From assembly GCA_030142905.1 (NCBI GenBank), contig JASJOG010000262.1, positions 332,261 through 396,260 of the forward strand: a stretch of 64,000 nucleotides of DNA, read 5' to 3'. The notes below the pieces were generated by a model. It was not told the origin of the DNA. It searched no databases and saw only the letters and a program-made list of their open reading frames with translations. This DNA comes from Heliopora coerulea (taxonomy: Eukaryota; Cnidaria; Anthozoa; Scleralcyonacea; Helioporidae). Shown here piece after piece: positions 35,466 to 46,600 of the stretch (position 1 is the stretch's first letter; each line of letters begins with the position of its first letter). Both the position numbers and the translations under genes were made by a program.

Positions 35466-35904
35466 TTAATCCACTGTATATGTTGTTTTGCTTTGTTGGT
35501 TACAGTGAAAATTTAAGCTACCTTTCGCTTCAAGGATTTCAACAACGTCATATCGTTTCATCTTCCTAAGGATTTCAATAAGTCGCTTCAATTCATTTCC
35601 ATGTTGGGGTTCCCCAATGAAACAAAATGGTGTCCTCAGGATTGTCCGATAATTTAAATCTGGCAATTTGATTTGTGGAGTAGCACATGTATTGTGCCAA
35701 TACTTCACAGTCTCCATCCGGAGTGGACACGTTTAACTTCATACAAGCGCGTTCGTAGACATTTGGAGGTAAACGATAAATTGTTCGTAAATCTCCATGA
35801 AAAGGACAATAATGTACAATGCTCTTTCTCAAACAATATGTTAAATGAAATACTTTTAGGTATTGCGTATCATCGGGTTCGAAAGACCAAAAGTTTCCGT
35901 TCAT
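35466..35904 (-). pseudogene. Death-domain fragment with a frameshift
   Basis: The first frame (35,904-35,593) reads IYRLPPNVYERACMKLNV, then CEVLAQYMCYSTNQIARFKL and TILFHWGTP. The second (35,717-35,466) continues with GNELKRLIEILRKMKRYDVV and EILEAKG. Joined they give the six-helix pattern of a death domain, with the L-x-W-G turn and the final KRYDVVEIL helix. A roughly 2-bp deletion near 35,610 separates the halves. It lies on the same strand as the NLR-like gene and just downstream of it. Death domains in anthozoans often occur in NLR-type proteins, so it may be the remains of a neighbouring paralogue. It might also be an exon of a longer gene with an assembly error. Confidence 0.6.
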
Positions 35905-36200
35905 CCGGATTCTGAGGACGCCTGCTTTTAACGTCTACTAAAATGTAGGGCTGTCCACTTGACTAAATCCCACCTACTATCTCAAAATGGCAGATTAACA
36001 CTTTATGATATGGCTATTAAACTGAATTATAAAATAAGTTTCCTAATGGTGATTGCCAAAAAGTATACCTTAAAAATAAGGTTTCGAGGAGAGACTAAGA
36101 ACGAATCAATTGATAAGGAATTGAAACTAAGTATGTACTTCAAAACATGTACAACCTATCCCTAACCTTAACACCAGTCCTAACACTAGCCATAGTTCTA

Positions 36201-36251
<51 letters not shown>

Positions 36252-36324
36252 CAACAAGAGATTCATACACACCTCCCAGATTATCCAAACTCGTGACAAC
36301 GGCCGGATGACTGTCCCCATAGCA
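35905..36324. repeat. Intergenic DNA with a (TA)n microsatellite
   Basis: No gene is seen. A pure TA run of about 36 bp lies at 36,207-36,245 between the death-domain fragment and the end of the TPR frame. The CCTAACCTTAAC patch upstream (36,160) is only loosely telomere-like. Confidence 0.75.
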
Positions 36325-37359
36325 TTACTTCCTTATTTTCATATGTTCCAAGTAGAGTTCCTCGGCTTTCTTTAGATCACCAATAGATTGATATAAAGCT
36401 CTCAGATTATTCAAAGTCCTGGCAACGTTCGGATGACTTTCCCTGTAGCATGACTTCTTTATTTTCAATGCTTCCAAGTAGTGTTCCTCGGCTTTCTTCA
36501 GATCACCAAGAGATTGATACACATTTCCCAGATTATTCAAAGTACTGGCAAAGTCCGGATGACATTCCCCGCAGTATGACGTTCTTATTTTCAATGCTTC
36601 CAAGTGGTGTTCCTCGGCTTTCTTCAGATCACCAAGAGATTGATACACATTTCCCAGATTATTCAAAGTACTGGCAACGTCCGGATGACTTTCCCCGTAG
36701 CATGACTTCTGAATTTTCAATGCTTCCAAGTAGTGTTCCTCGGCTTTCTTCAGATCACAAAGAGATTGATACACAGCTCCCAGATTATTCAAAGTACTGG
36801 CAACGTCCGGATGACTTTCCCCGAAGCATGACTTCTTTATTTTCAATGCTTCCAAGTAGTGTTCCTCGGCTTTCTTCAGATCACAAAGAGATTGATACAC
36901 AGCTCCCAGATTATTCAAAGTACTGGCAACGTCCGGATGACTTTCTCCGTAGCATGACTTCTGAATTTTCAATGCTTCCAAGTGGTGTTCCTCGGCTTTC
37001 TTCAGATCACCAAGAGATCGATACACATTTCCCAGATTATTCAAAGTACTGGCAACGTTCGGATGACTTTCCTCGTAGCATGACTTCTTTATTTTCAATG
37101 CTTCCAAGTGGTGTTCCTCGGCTTTCTTCAGATCACCAAGAGATCGATACACATTTCCCAGATTATTCAAAGTATTGGCAACGTTCGGATGACTTTCCCC
37201 GTAGCATGACTTCTGAATTTTCAATGCTTCCAAGTGGTGTTCTTCGGCTTTCTTCAGATCACCAAGAGATTGATACACATTTCCCAGATTATTCAAAGTA
37301 CTGGCAATGTCCGGATGACTTTCCCCGAAGCATGACTTCTTTATTTTCAATGCTTCCAA
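36325..37359 (-). pseudogene. Post-stop extension of the TPR array (8 repeats)
   Basis: This 344-codon stretch continues exactly in frame after the stop codon of the NLR-like gene. It holds eight further 42-residue tetratricopeptide repeats of the same type and ends with its own stop after MKIRK. The break is a single codon: relatives of the repeat have TAC (Tyr) in the EEHYLEAL patch and here it is TAA (37,362-37,360). If the stop is a recent mutation, polymorphism or sequencing error, the full receptor has 30 repeats. Otherwise this is now untranslated. The repeats show no other damage. Confidence 0.85.
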
Positions 37360-40095
37360 TTAGTGTTCCTCGGCTTTCTTCAGATCACCAAGAGATTGAT
37401 ACACAGCTCCCAGATTATTCAAAGTACTGGCAACTTTCGAATTACATTCCCCGTAGCATGACTTTCTTATTTTCAATGCTTCCAAGTAGTGTTTCTCGGC
37501 TTTCTTCAGATCACCAAGAGATTGATACACATTTCCCAGATTATTCAAAGTACTGGCAATGTCCGGATGACTTTCCCCGAAGCATGACTTCTTTATTTTC
37601 AATGCTTCCAAGTAGTGTTCCTCGGCTTTCTTCAGATCACCAAGAGATTGATACACAGCTCCCAGATTATTCAAAGTACTGGCAACTTTCGAATGACATT
37701 CCCCGTAGCATGACTTTCTTATTTTCAATGCTTCCAAGTAGTGTTTCTCGGCTTTCTTCAGATCACCAAGAGATTTATACACATTTCCCAGATTATTCAA
37801 AGTATTGGCAACGTCCGGATGACATTCCCCGTAGCATGACTTTCTTATTTTCAATGCTTCCAAGTGGTGTTCCTCGGCTTTCTTCAGATCACCAAGAGAT
37901 TGATACACAGCTCCCAGATTATTCAAAGTACTGGCAATGTCCGGATGACTTTCCCCGAAGCATGACTTCTTTATTTTCAATGCTTCCAAGTAGTGTTCCT
38001 CGGCTTTCTTCAGATCACCAAGAGATTTATACACATTTCCCAGATTATTCAAAGTACTGGCAACGTCCGGATGACTTTCCCCGTAGCATGACTTCTGAAT
38101 TTTCAATGCTTCCAAGTAGTGTTCCTCGGCTTTCTTCAGATCACCAAGAGATCGATACACATTTCCCAGATTATTCAAAGTACTGGCAACGTTCGGATGA
38201 CTTTCCTCGTAGCATGACTTCTTTATTTTCAATGCTTCCAAGTGGTGTTCCTCGGCTTTCTTCAGATCACCAAGAGATCGATACACATTTCCCAGATTAT
38301 TCAAAGTATTGGCAACGTTCGGATGACTTTCCCCGTAGCATGACTTCTGAATTTTCAATGCTTCCAAGTGGTGTTCCTCGGCTTTCTTCAGATCACCAAG
38401 AGATTGATACACATTTCCCAGATTATTCAAAGTACTGGCAACTTTCGAATGACTTTCCCCGAAGCATGACTTCTTTATTTTCAATGCTTCCAAGTAGTGT
38501 TCCTCGGCTTTCTTCAGATCACCAAGAGATTGATACACATTTCCCAGATTATTCAAAGTACTGGCAACTTTCGAATGACATTCCCCGTAGCATGACTTTC
38601 TTATTTTCAATGCTTCCAAGTAGTGTTTCTCGGCTTTCTTCAGATCACCAAGAGATTGATACACATTTCCCAGATTATTCAAAGTATTGGCAACGTCCGG
38701 ATGACATTCCCCGTAGCATGACTTTCTTATTTTCAATGCTTCCAAGTAGTGTTCCTCGGCTTTCTTCAGATCACCAAGAGATTTATACACATTTTCCAGA
38801 TTATTCAAAGTATTGGCAACGTCCGGATGACATTCCCCGTAGCATGACTTTCTTATTTTCAATGCTTCCAAGTGGTGTTCCTCGGCTTTCTTCAGATCAC
38901 CAAGAGATTGATACACAGCTCCCAGATTATTCAAAGTACTGGCAATGTCCGGATGACTTTCCCCGAAGCATGACTTCTTTATTTTCAATGCTTCCAAGTA
39001 GTGTTCCTCGGCTTTCTTCAGATCACCAAGAGATTGATACACAGCTCCCAGATTATTCAAAGTACTGGCAACTTTCGAATGACATTCCCCGTAGCATGAC
39101 TTTCTTATTTTCAATGCTTCCAAGTAGTGTTTCTCGGCTTTCTTCAGATCACCAAGAGATTGATACACATTTCCCAGATTATTCAAAGTACTGGCAACGT
39201 CCGGATGACTTTCCCCGTAGCATGACTTCTGAATTTTCAATGCTTCCAAGTAGTGTTCCTCGGCTTTCTTCAGATCACCAAGAGATCGATACACATTTCC
39301 CAGATTATTCAAAGTACTGGCAACGTTCGGATGACTTTCCTCGTAGCATGACTTCTTTATTTTCAATGCTTCCAAGTGGTGTTCCTCGGCTTTCTTCAGA
39401 TCACCAAGAGATCGATACACATTTCCCAGATTATTCAAAGTATTGGCAACGTTCGGATGACTTTCCCCGTAGCATGACTTCTGAATTTTCAATGCTTCCA
39501 AGTGGTATTCCTCGGCTTTCTTCAGATCACCAAGAGATTGATACACATTTCCCAGATTATTCAAAGTCCTGGCAACGTCCGGATGACTTTCCCCGTAGCA
39601 TGACTTCTGAATTTTCAATGCTTCCAAGTAGTGTTCCTCGGCTTTCTTCAGATCACCAAGAGATTGATACACATTTCCCAGATTATTCAAAGTCCCAGCA
39701 ACGACCGGATGACTTTCCCCGTAGCATGACTTCTTTATTTTCAATGCTTCCAAGTAGTGTTCCTCGGCTTTCTTCAGATCACCAAGAGATTGATACACAT
39801 TTCCCAGATTATTCAAAGTCCTGGCAACGTCCGGATGACTTTTCCCGTAGTATGACTTCTGAATTTTCAATGCTTCCAAGTGGTGTTCCTCGGCTTTCTT
39901 CAGATCACCAAGAGATTGATACACATTTCCCAGATTATTCAAAATCCTGGCAACGACCGGATGACTTTCCCCGTAGCATGACTTCTTTATTTTCAATGCT
40001 TCCAAGTGGTGTTCCTCGGCTTTCTTCAGATCACCAAGAGATCGATACACATTTCCCAGATTATTCAAAGTACTGGCAACGTCAGGATGACTATT
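36328..40095 (-). repeat. 126-bp coding tandem array (30 TPR units)
   Basis: Thirty units of 126 bp, each coding for one 42-residue repeat of the form HPxVAxTLNNLGNVYxSLGD followed by LKKAEEHxLEALKIxKSCYG. Units differ mainly at a few positions (K/Q/R before KSCYG, H/Y before LEAL, N/A before VY). Blocks of three units recur in the same order in several places, which indicates recent duplication or gene conversion. Confidence 0.95.
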
Positions 40096-43000
40096 TCCTT
40101 GAAAGGAACACTGGATATCGAGAATACAGTTGTTCCAATGAACTTGTTGATGACAATCGTGTGTCGCCTGGTAAACATCTCGAAATACTTGAAGTTTGGA
40201 CAGTAATTCTTTGGGTTGTAATTCAGTGTGTGTAGATTTATCCATCAAATTACCAGTCGGTGATGTGAAGTATTTCTTTTGATGATCAATTTTCGGTATG
40301 TGGGGTTTGAGAAGGGATAAAGCAACAAAGGTTGATGGACTTTTCTTGGTAATATTATCAGTGGCAAAATTTTTGAGAATGTTCAACCAGGTAGAAAAAT
40401 AATTTCCAGTTTTTTGACGCACCGCAAAGAAGCTTTGGTAGACGACCTGATGAACCATCAAACTATTTACTTTGGAGACCTCGTTCCACATAAACAAGCA
40501 ACAATTCTTTAAAACCATAAGAACTTCGTCGTCATCAACGTTCTCCAAGTTGCTTTTCACGTAGCTTACCAACAGCTCAGCCGGAACTGCTGCGCAGGCA
40601 CAGAAGGAAAACGCGAAGACGACATGTCTTAAAATATCAGAAGAGGCCAAAAGTTCCTCCATAACTAGACGTGTAGCTAGAACCATGCCATAAGAATATG
40701 CCTCATTTTTCATTGCTGCACTGTTTTCCATCATTTCTTGCTTTCCTGACCGCAATTTTTCAAGGTAACCACGCCACGTGAGTTCCTTCCTTACCTTTGA
40801 CATTTCACTTACGTATATCCCAGCACATGCCAAAGCTAGTGGCTGGTAATCTAACTCTTGGGCTACTAGTCGTAGTGTTTCATCAATTTCATTGTCCTCA
40901 ACGGGGAATGAAATTTCCTTCAAAAGATTTACCCCCTCATCACGGCCCATGCCATTCTTTAAAGATTCCTCAATCACCTTATCACCCACTGGGATATCAT
41001 CTACTCTCTGTGTGGTTATAATCAGTTGACCAGCTCCCCAGTTTTGGATACCAGAACTTCCGCGCCAGAATTTCATTTCTTCTTCGATACTATTTACGCC
41101 CACTCCGTCGACAATTATTAGCCAGCAACGATGTGAATTAGCTTTGACTCCAACCAGAGCGCAAAGCTTGTGGAACTTCTCATAAAATGTGCCTTCTTGT
41201 GGAATCTCTTTCACAAGAATATCTGCATTCCAACCCAGTCTTACAGCAAGATTAAACATTGAATTGTACAGTGATTCTGACGAAGAAGCATTCAAGGTAA
41301 ATACAAACGAGAACTTCTTATCTGCATACATCGCATCACCAAGTATCCTGGCCAACTGAGTTTTACCACATCCGGGATTTCCTGAAAGATATAAGCTTGT
41401 AACAGCATTGGGATGATGGTCGCGAAGTTTTTGCATCTTTTCGCCAAGTCCGGTAACAATCCCTTTTCGATTCGCGATGTTGTGTGATGGCTTGGGTGGA
41501 AGAACACAAAAGCGAGCGGGTTCTAAAATATTCAGTATACACATTCAACAATAAATGTTTCGAAAATTTTATTATTTTTATTTTATTTTTGTCGAAATCA
41601 ATCAAATTAATAGCATTTCTCAAACTAAACATACAAATATTTGAAACCCCTCTCTAACTTAAACGTCCATTTTGAGCAAGTACTACAGCTTTTAATGCAG
41701 CCATTCTCAAATGTGTTCTTTCCATTATATCCGTAATTTACCAGTTGACCAGTCACCAATACCAGACATCATAAAGTCTTTATAAAAGAAACTCAAAATT
41801 TCGTCTTGGAACCTCAATCGACTTAAAGAGGCACTTGGGAAGTTAAAAGAACATTCGAAAAGCTATCTTAACAGATACTGTCATCTTGAAAAAGAGGCAA
41901 TGGTCTCTGTTCTTAATTACAAGCTTTTATTGTGTTGTTTCAACTTTTCGCGTGGCTTAACTCGATTGAGGTACGGGAGAGGATTTTTGTTTCTATTTTT
42001 TAAAGTAGTTTTTCACTGTCAGGGATATTATCTTGGTGACCATGACAACCTCAAACGTAAATAAAACATTTTTAAAGCAAGACATTCCATAACTATGAAA
42101 TGCTGAAGATAGATTTTCGGCATATCAAAAAGCAAAATCAAAGAATATTTTTTCGTAACGGACCACGTTGTGTTTGTGTTTGCTTGCTAAAGCAAGCAAC
42201 GATTTGAAATTTCCTTGGAGAGTAACTCGTTCCTGTCCACTTTTGCGTTAATCATCAATCAGTGAAAAGAAACAAAAGCATGTTAAACTACTAGGTTCGA
42301 GTTTACGAATGTAAAGAACACTCGTCAATTTTTAAGCCCTCGAGCTCTGTTTTGTTTGGACAAGGGGTAACACCTAGTGTGCCTATCCACATAAGAATAT
42401 AACTTGTAATTTTACCTTCATGTAGATTGCTTTTGTTCATCCCTTGATAGCGAGGCCAATTCTTTAAAACGTCCGGCTCTTTCAACATGTGCGTAGTAAC
42501 TGACATGGCCATAGCAGCGGCAAAAAGTTGCCACTGTTTAACTTTAGCTTTACTGCTGTCAGCATAATGCGAGATTCCTTTGACGACTACCCACTCAATC
42601 TTACGGTCAAAAGCTGCAGCGTAGACTCCTTAAAATATAGCGAAGCCCACAGTTATTATGTTAACCTTCAAAGGTTTAATGAACTGGTAATATGGTCGTA
42701 AACCTGAATGTAATTGAATTCATAATATATCTTGTTTGTATAATTACCTCGAGGTGATTGGTCCAAAAATTATTTCATAATACTTTATATTCACCGGTAG
42801 GCTGATGTGGTATTAAAAAAACAAAACAAATACCGATACCGGAAAAAAATACCAATAATATCGATATATCGATATTTCGCAGCAATCGAAATTTAACGAT
42901 TATTAAGTGCATTTTACTAACAAAGCGCTTATTAATAAATGTAATAAATATGTTTGGAAAGTGTAAAACAAAACAAGGAGACTGCACATTCACGCACTCG

Positions 43001-45341
43001 TGTTACGGCAACTTACGGGATGAATATATTTGAACGACTTTGACCGAAACTATTTAAACACGGCGTGGATTAAAAACGGAACAACACGTGGTATCATGTA
43101 GATGCGAATTTCGATTATTTGAAACGTAAGTCGGCAAATTCGCTTCGTTCTTTTCTTTACTCTCAGCGGCATTTTTGGCAGACGGTCTTTGTCATCAATT
43201 TCATAGTCGTTTTGATGTTTAAGAAACGTGAGAGCTTGGATATATTAAGGTGGATGAACGATCTTCAAACTCGATACTCAGAAAATGGTTTCTGAGGCCC
43301 AGACGGGGATCGAACCCGCAACCTTCCGATGACCGGTTAGACGCTCGGTTGCGGGTTCGATCCCCGTCTGGGGCTCAGAAACCATTTTCTGAGTATCGAG
43401 CTTGAAGATCGTTCATCAACCTTAATTTCACAGTCCTTGGTCAAATCTTGGTCAAATAGCAAATGTAAACAAGCAAAAGAACATCGTTAATCGGTTGTGG
43501 CATACTCGCAATACTGATAATACCGTAGATTTCGGTATATCGATATTTTGCAAATTAAAAAACCGACTAACCGATATTTTAAAAAAACCAGATATATATC
43601 GGTATATCGATATACCACATCAGCCCTATATTCTTGTACAGGTGAATATAACCGTGAAGGCACAGAAGGAAGATGGCGACTACCTTTGTAAATGTTACCG
43701 AAGGATTTTTAAAACACCTCATTCATTACTTTCTTTCCAATAATCACCTGTGCAATTATACTAAAACGCCTGAGGCGAATAATTTTTAATTCAGATTATG
43801 TCTTTGTGTGAAACTACGCCTCAAGCGGTCAAGACTGGTTCACACTTGTCGAAAGAATTAGTTCCATCCCCGATTCTTCTGATCCTTACGATTCTTAGGA
43901 CAGCCACGTTTCCACCAGTCGAAAAAAATCTCCAAACGACAGCGATTGTTTGGAATAAACACTCTTTGAGTGTTCTTTCTCCGATTTCTAAATACCTCGA
44001 AACTCGTTAAAAAAGCTCGGCTTCGCCTCGTTTTTAATTTCGTTTCTCTGTATTTAGAAATCAGAGGAAGACCACCACCTCATGTTTGCAATATTACGTC
44101 AAATTATTGGCTAAACAGGCACTCTATGCGCCGTCATGCTGATTTGGTCAGATCTACATTCACTTAGGGGTTGATCATATGGAGTGGGATCGACCGAGAT
44201 CCTGCTTCACCGGGCTGACTTCTTCCCATATGGTAACTCTGAACCGAGTTAGCACCGCTACGACTTTTACTGCGCACGCGCTGTACATAAGGAAGGTGAG
44301 CTCCACCCAAGTTAACCAAGATTTTTTCTCATATGATCGCACGAAAAACGTCAGTACCGGTTAGCTGGGCTGGCTTGCTTGCTCAATATGATCTGCCGCT
44401 TAAATTCGACTGATTCTGGCACAGCATTCTCAAAGCGATCGTAGACTACTCCTTCCCGTGGATTGGAAGACCCACCGTGAACCGACCTGTCTAACTCACC
44501 AGAATAAACCCTCAATCTTAATTAGTAATTACTTTTCGACTAAAGCCATGTGTGTAAGTTATAATGTCTTGAGTAAGGCAACTCTGCTCAAAGAAAGTTG
44601 TTAAAAATATACTCAAGTAATAGACAAATTTCCAAAATTTATAATCGTTACCTTGGCCCTCCTCCTCAATTGCAGTGGCCCCAGGAAACCGTTTAAGAAG
44701 CTTTTGACATTCTCTGATGGAATTTGTCAGCTCTGGACCAGATAGAATTTCCGCATCACGATGGACCTCTACCTCAAGTGCTTCAGGATCAAGCAGTGGA
44801 GCTCTCCAACCATCGGCCGCTGTTCTGATCAGGTCCCCGATGTTCCTGCTGACATTTATGCTATTGCCACACCACCGCTGTCGATCACCAATAATTTTAT
44901 TTTCACCATAGGTCGACAACGTTGACGAGATCACGACATCACCCAGCTTTGTTTTATCTTTCCTCAACCCTCCACAACATCCAACAGAAAACACGGCTTT
45001 TGGTTTCAGAATTTCGATGGCAGTTCGAACAACATTTTGCGCAGCACTAACCTGAGTGGAACCTCTAAAGCACCTAATTAAAGAGACTTTCACCTTCTTC
45101 TGACCATCACCAATTTCTCCGAAGTAAACATGTCCAAGTTCTTTGTTATACCACTTAAAGGCATTGTCAAGGTAAGAAAAGCAGGCCAAAAATTCGTCAT
45201 CTGTCACAGTCAACAACAAGACATTGGTCGGGAGTTGAGCACGTTCCCAGGGTTTGAAAGGTACCTGTAGATCTTCTAGCTTTGGGATCATAATACTGAG
45301 TGGAGGAGGATTACCAACCTGGTTTTTCTTTTGCTCCATTT
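37360..45341 (-). CDS. NLR-like receptor: nucleoside phosphorylase - NB-ARC - TPR
   Basis: Proposed exons: 45,341-44,652 (ATG at 45,339), 42,628-42,416 and 41,522-37,360, giving 1,687 residues. The donors GTAACG and GTAAAA and the acceptors TTTTAAG and ATATTTTAG join in phase 1 each time. The start exon follows a long pyrimidine tract and CAG, so a 5' UTR exon is likely. Residues about 35-285 form a PNP_UDP-type phosphorylase domain (VFSVGCCGGLRKD, LGDVVIS, AIEEEGQG, VVVKGISHYAD). Residues about 310-620 form the NTPase: Walker A GNPGCGKTQ (348-356), Walker B WLIIVDGV (about 435), sensor-like GAGQLIITTQR and the GLPL-like YQPLALACAG. Residues about 779-1,687 are 22 TPRs of the kinesin-light-chain type. 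Known NLR logic suggests the TPRs sense a ligand, the NTPase oligomerises and the N-terminal domain is the effector; PNP-NB-ARC-TPR proteins are best known from fungi. The phosphorylase has lost expected residues, see findings. It probably acts in the cytosol, as there is no signal peptide or membrane span. Confidence 0.85.
42740..43758. mobile_element. Inverted-repeat element in intron 1 of the NLR-like gene
   Basis: The left end (TATAATTACCTCGAGGTGAT) and the right end read backwards (TATAATTGCACAGGTGATTA) match imperfectly. Further in, ATATTCACCGGTAGGCTGATG pairs with the mirrored copy near 43,610-43,650, and both sides then run into CGATATATCGATA-type palindromes. There is no coding frame. 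The tRNA-foldback at 43,245 lies inside it. Boundaries are approximate. Confidence 0.5.
43245..43425. mobile_element. tRNA-derived foldback, ~76-bp arms
   Basis: Left arm 43,245-43,322 and right arm 43,347-43,425 are reverse complements with about three mismatches, separated by only about 25 bp. Each arm contains CTCAGAAA..TTTCTGAG and a tRNA 3' half with the B box GGGTTCGATCCCCGTCTGGG. The loop keeps the anticodon-side half (CCGATGACCGG). The near identity suggests that it is young or kept by conversion. Confidence 0.8.
43978..44069. repeat. Short hairpin-forming inverted repeat
   Basis: CCGATTTCTAAATAC at the left pairs with GTATTTAGAAATCAG at the right, and inside it CGAAACTCG pairs loosely with TTTCGTTTC. 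It lies in intron 1 of the NLR-like gene. Purpose unknown; probably a small MITE. Confidence 0.55.
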
Positions 45342-46600
45342 CTGGTATTTTAGCGTGAAAAAAAAACAAAACAAACCAACATAAAAAAAAATAAACCTTG
45401 TTTAAACCCAAGGTTGCTTCAAAACTACTACAGAGAGTATGGTCCGACCACAAATGCTGTGTAGCTGTGAACCGTGGATTTTAAATTCGCGAAGCTACCA
45501 CCTTCAAAAAATATTGCAGTAAACGTGTGCAAGAGTGGTGATAATGATCACCAGATTATTATCCTTTTTATAGTTAGAAGTTATATTACAGCTGAAAAAT
45601 AAATTATACTTTAAAGAATTGCAAATATTGGTACTTTAATGTAAGAAAATTATTGGCACGTGATGTATTTTTTTATTGTGGATTTCAAACTGGGGGGAGG
45701 GGGGCTAAATGGATCCCAGTTTGCCCAGCACCAAAGGAGTGTGAAACCTCTTGGGCAGTGTCCCTGGCACTTCCCAGAGAAATCTGTTATTTTTTAAAGC
45801 TACAAGATTCTACATCCTGGATTTTGAGAGACATTTTAACAAAACCATAAAGATCACAAGCAGGGTCAAATCATGATTTTTAGTCCATCTCATCTTTATA
45901 CATAACAATTCAAAAAGGTCTTATAACCGTTTTTGTTATCATTAACCAATATTGAGTGGTGAACTGCAAAAATAAATGTGTTATACAAGTGGAATAATTG
46001 GCAATCTAGATTTTCTATCTAGTTGAGAAAATTTAACAAATTTCTTACGCTGCCAAAGTAAACCAAGCCTGAGTCCAAATCGAGTATGAGTTCAAGACTA
46101 AAAACATTACAGGACTCTAGAATGACAAATTTTCCAACAAGAATTTATATAACTGGAGAATCTCAACTCAGAAAATGAATGTGGCAGTTGAAATCTACAG
46201 TAAGCTGTCATCACATTAGTGAAATGTATGCAATAAGACAGGTTATTATGGGATATTCTAGAATAGATGACGCGCTAGCTTACTACAGCATGCAACTGGC
46301 GATGTTCTTACTTAGCAAACATTAAAATTGAATACGTCATCCTGAGTACTCTGAAGATTCCTCTAGCTTAGAAAAGTTCTACCAGTAACTGTAGCCTTTT
46401 CAATCTTTCTTATCTTTTAACTGTGCTGAAAAGTGTAGGGGCTAAAGCCCCCAGCCCCTCCCTCCGTGTGGGCTATGAAACAAAAGTATGACTTAAACTC
46501 AGTGTATGAAGTTCACTCCAGGGTAAGTTACCTATGCCATTTCCACGTCAACAAAATTCATTTTGAAGAAAGAAAAAGTGAAAAGCAAGAAATGTTTTAC
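45342..46600. other. 5' flank of the NLR-like gene; no gene seen
   Basis: Immediately left of 45,420 is the pyrimidine-rich acceptor of the first coding exon (minus strand). Any 5' UTR exon and promoter should lie beyond, but no TATA box or initiator can be assigned with confidence. The rest shows no coding domain. Confidence 0.45.

Noticed and set aside
36150..36180. Telomere-like CCTAACC patch
   Set aside because: Only two loose units with different spacing; not a telomere array, unlike 12,148-12,186.
36450..40235. 1,261-residue plus-strand protein
   Set aside because: It lies wholly antisense to the TPR array and owes its openness to the 126-bp period; it shows no domain of its own. Kept only as a warning in the findings.
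41363..41632. Upstream alternative start for the NB-ARC exon
   Set aside because: It is in a different frame from the Walker A region; the phase-1 acceptor at 41,523 explains the start better.
43290..43385. CRISPR-like repeat pair
   Set aside because: The two copies are inverted, tRNA-like and without a spacer series; this is a foldback element.
45340..45453. Longer N-terminus of the receptor (starting MWSDHTLCSS)
   Set aside because: The added residues are translated from a pyrimidine tract and CAG acceptor on the minus strand, so splicing to ATG 45,339 is more likely.
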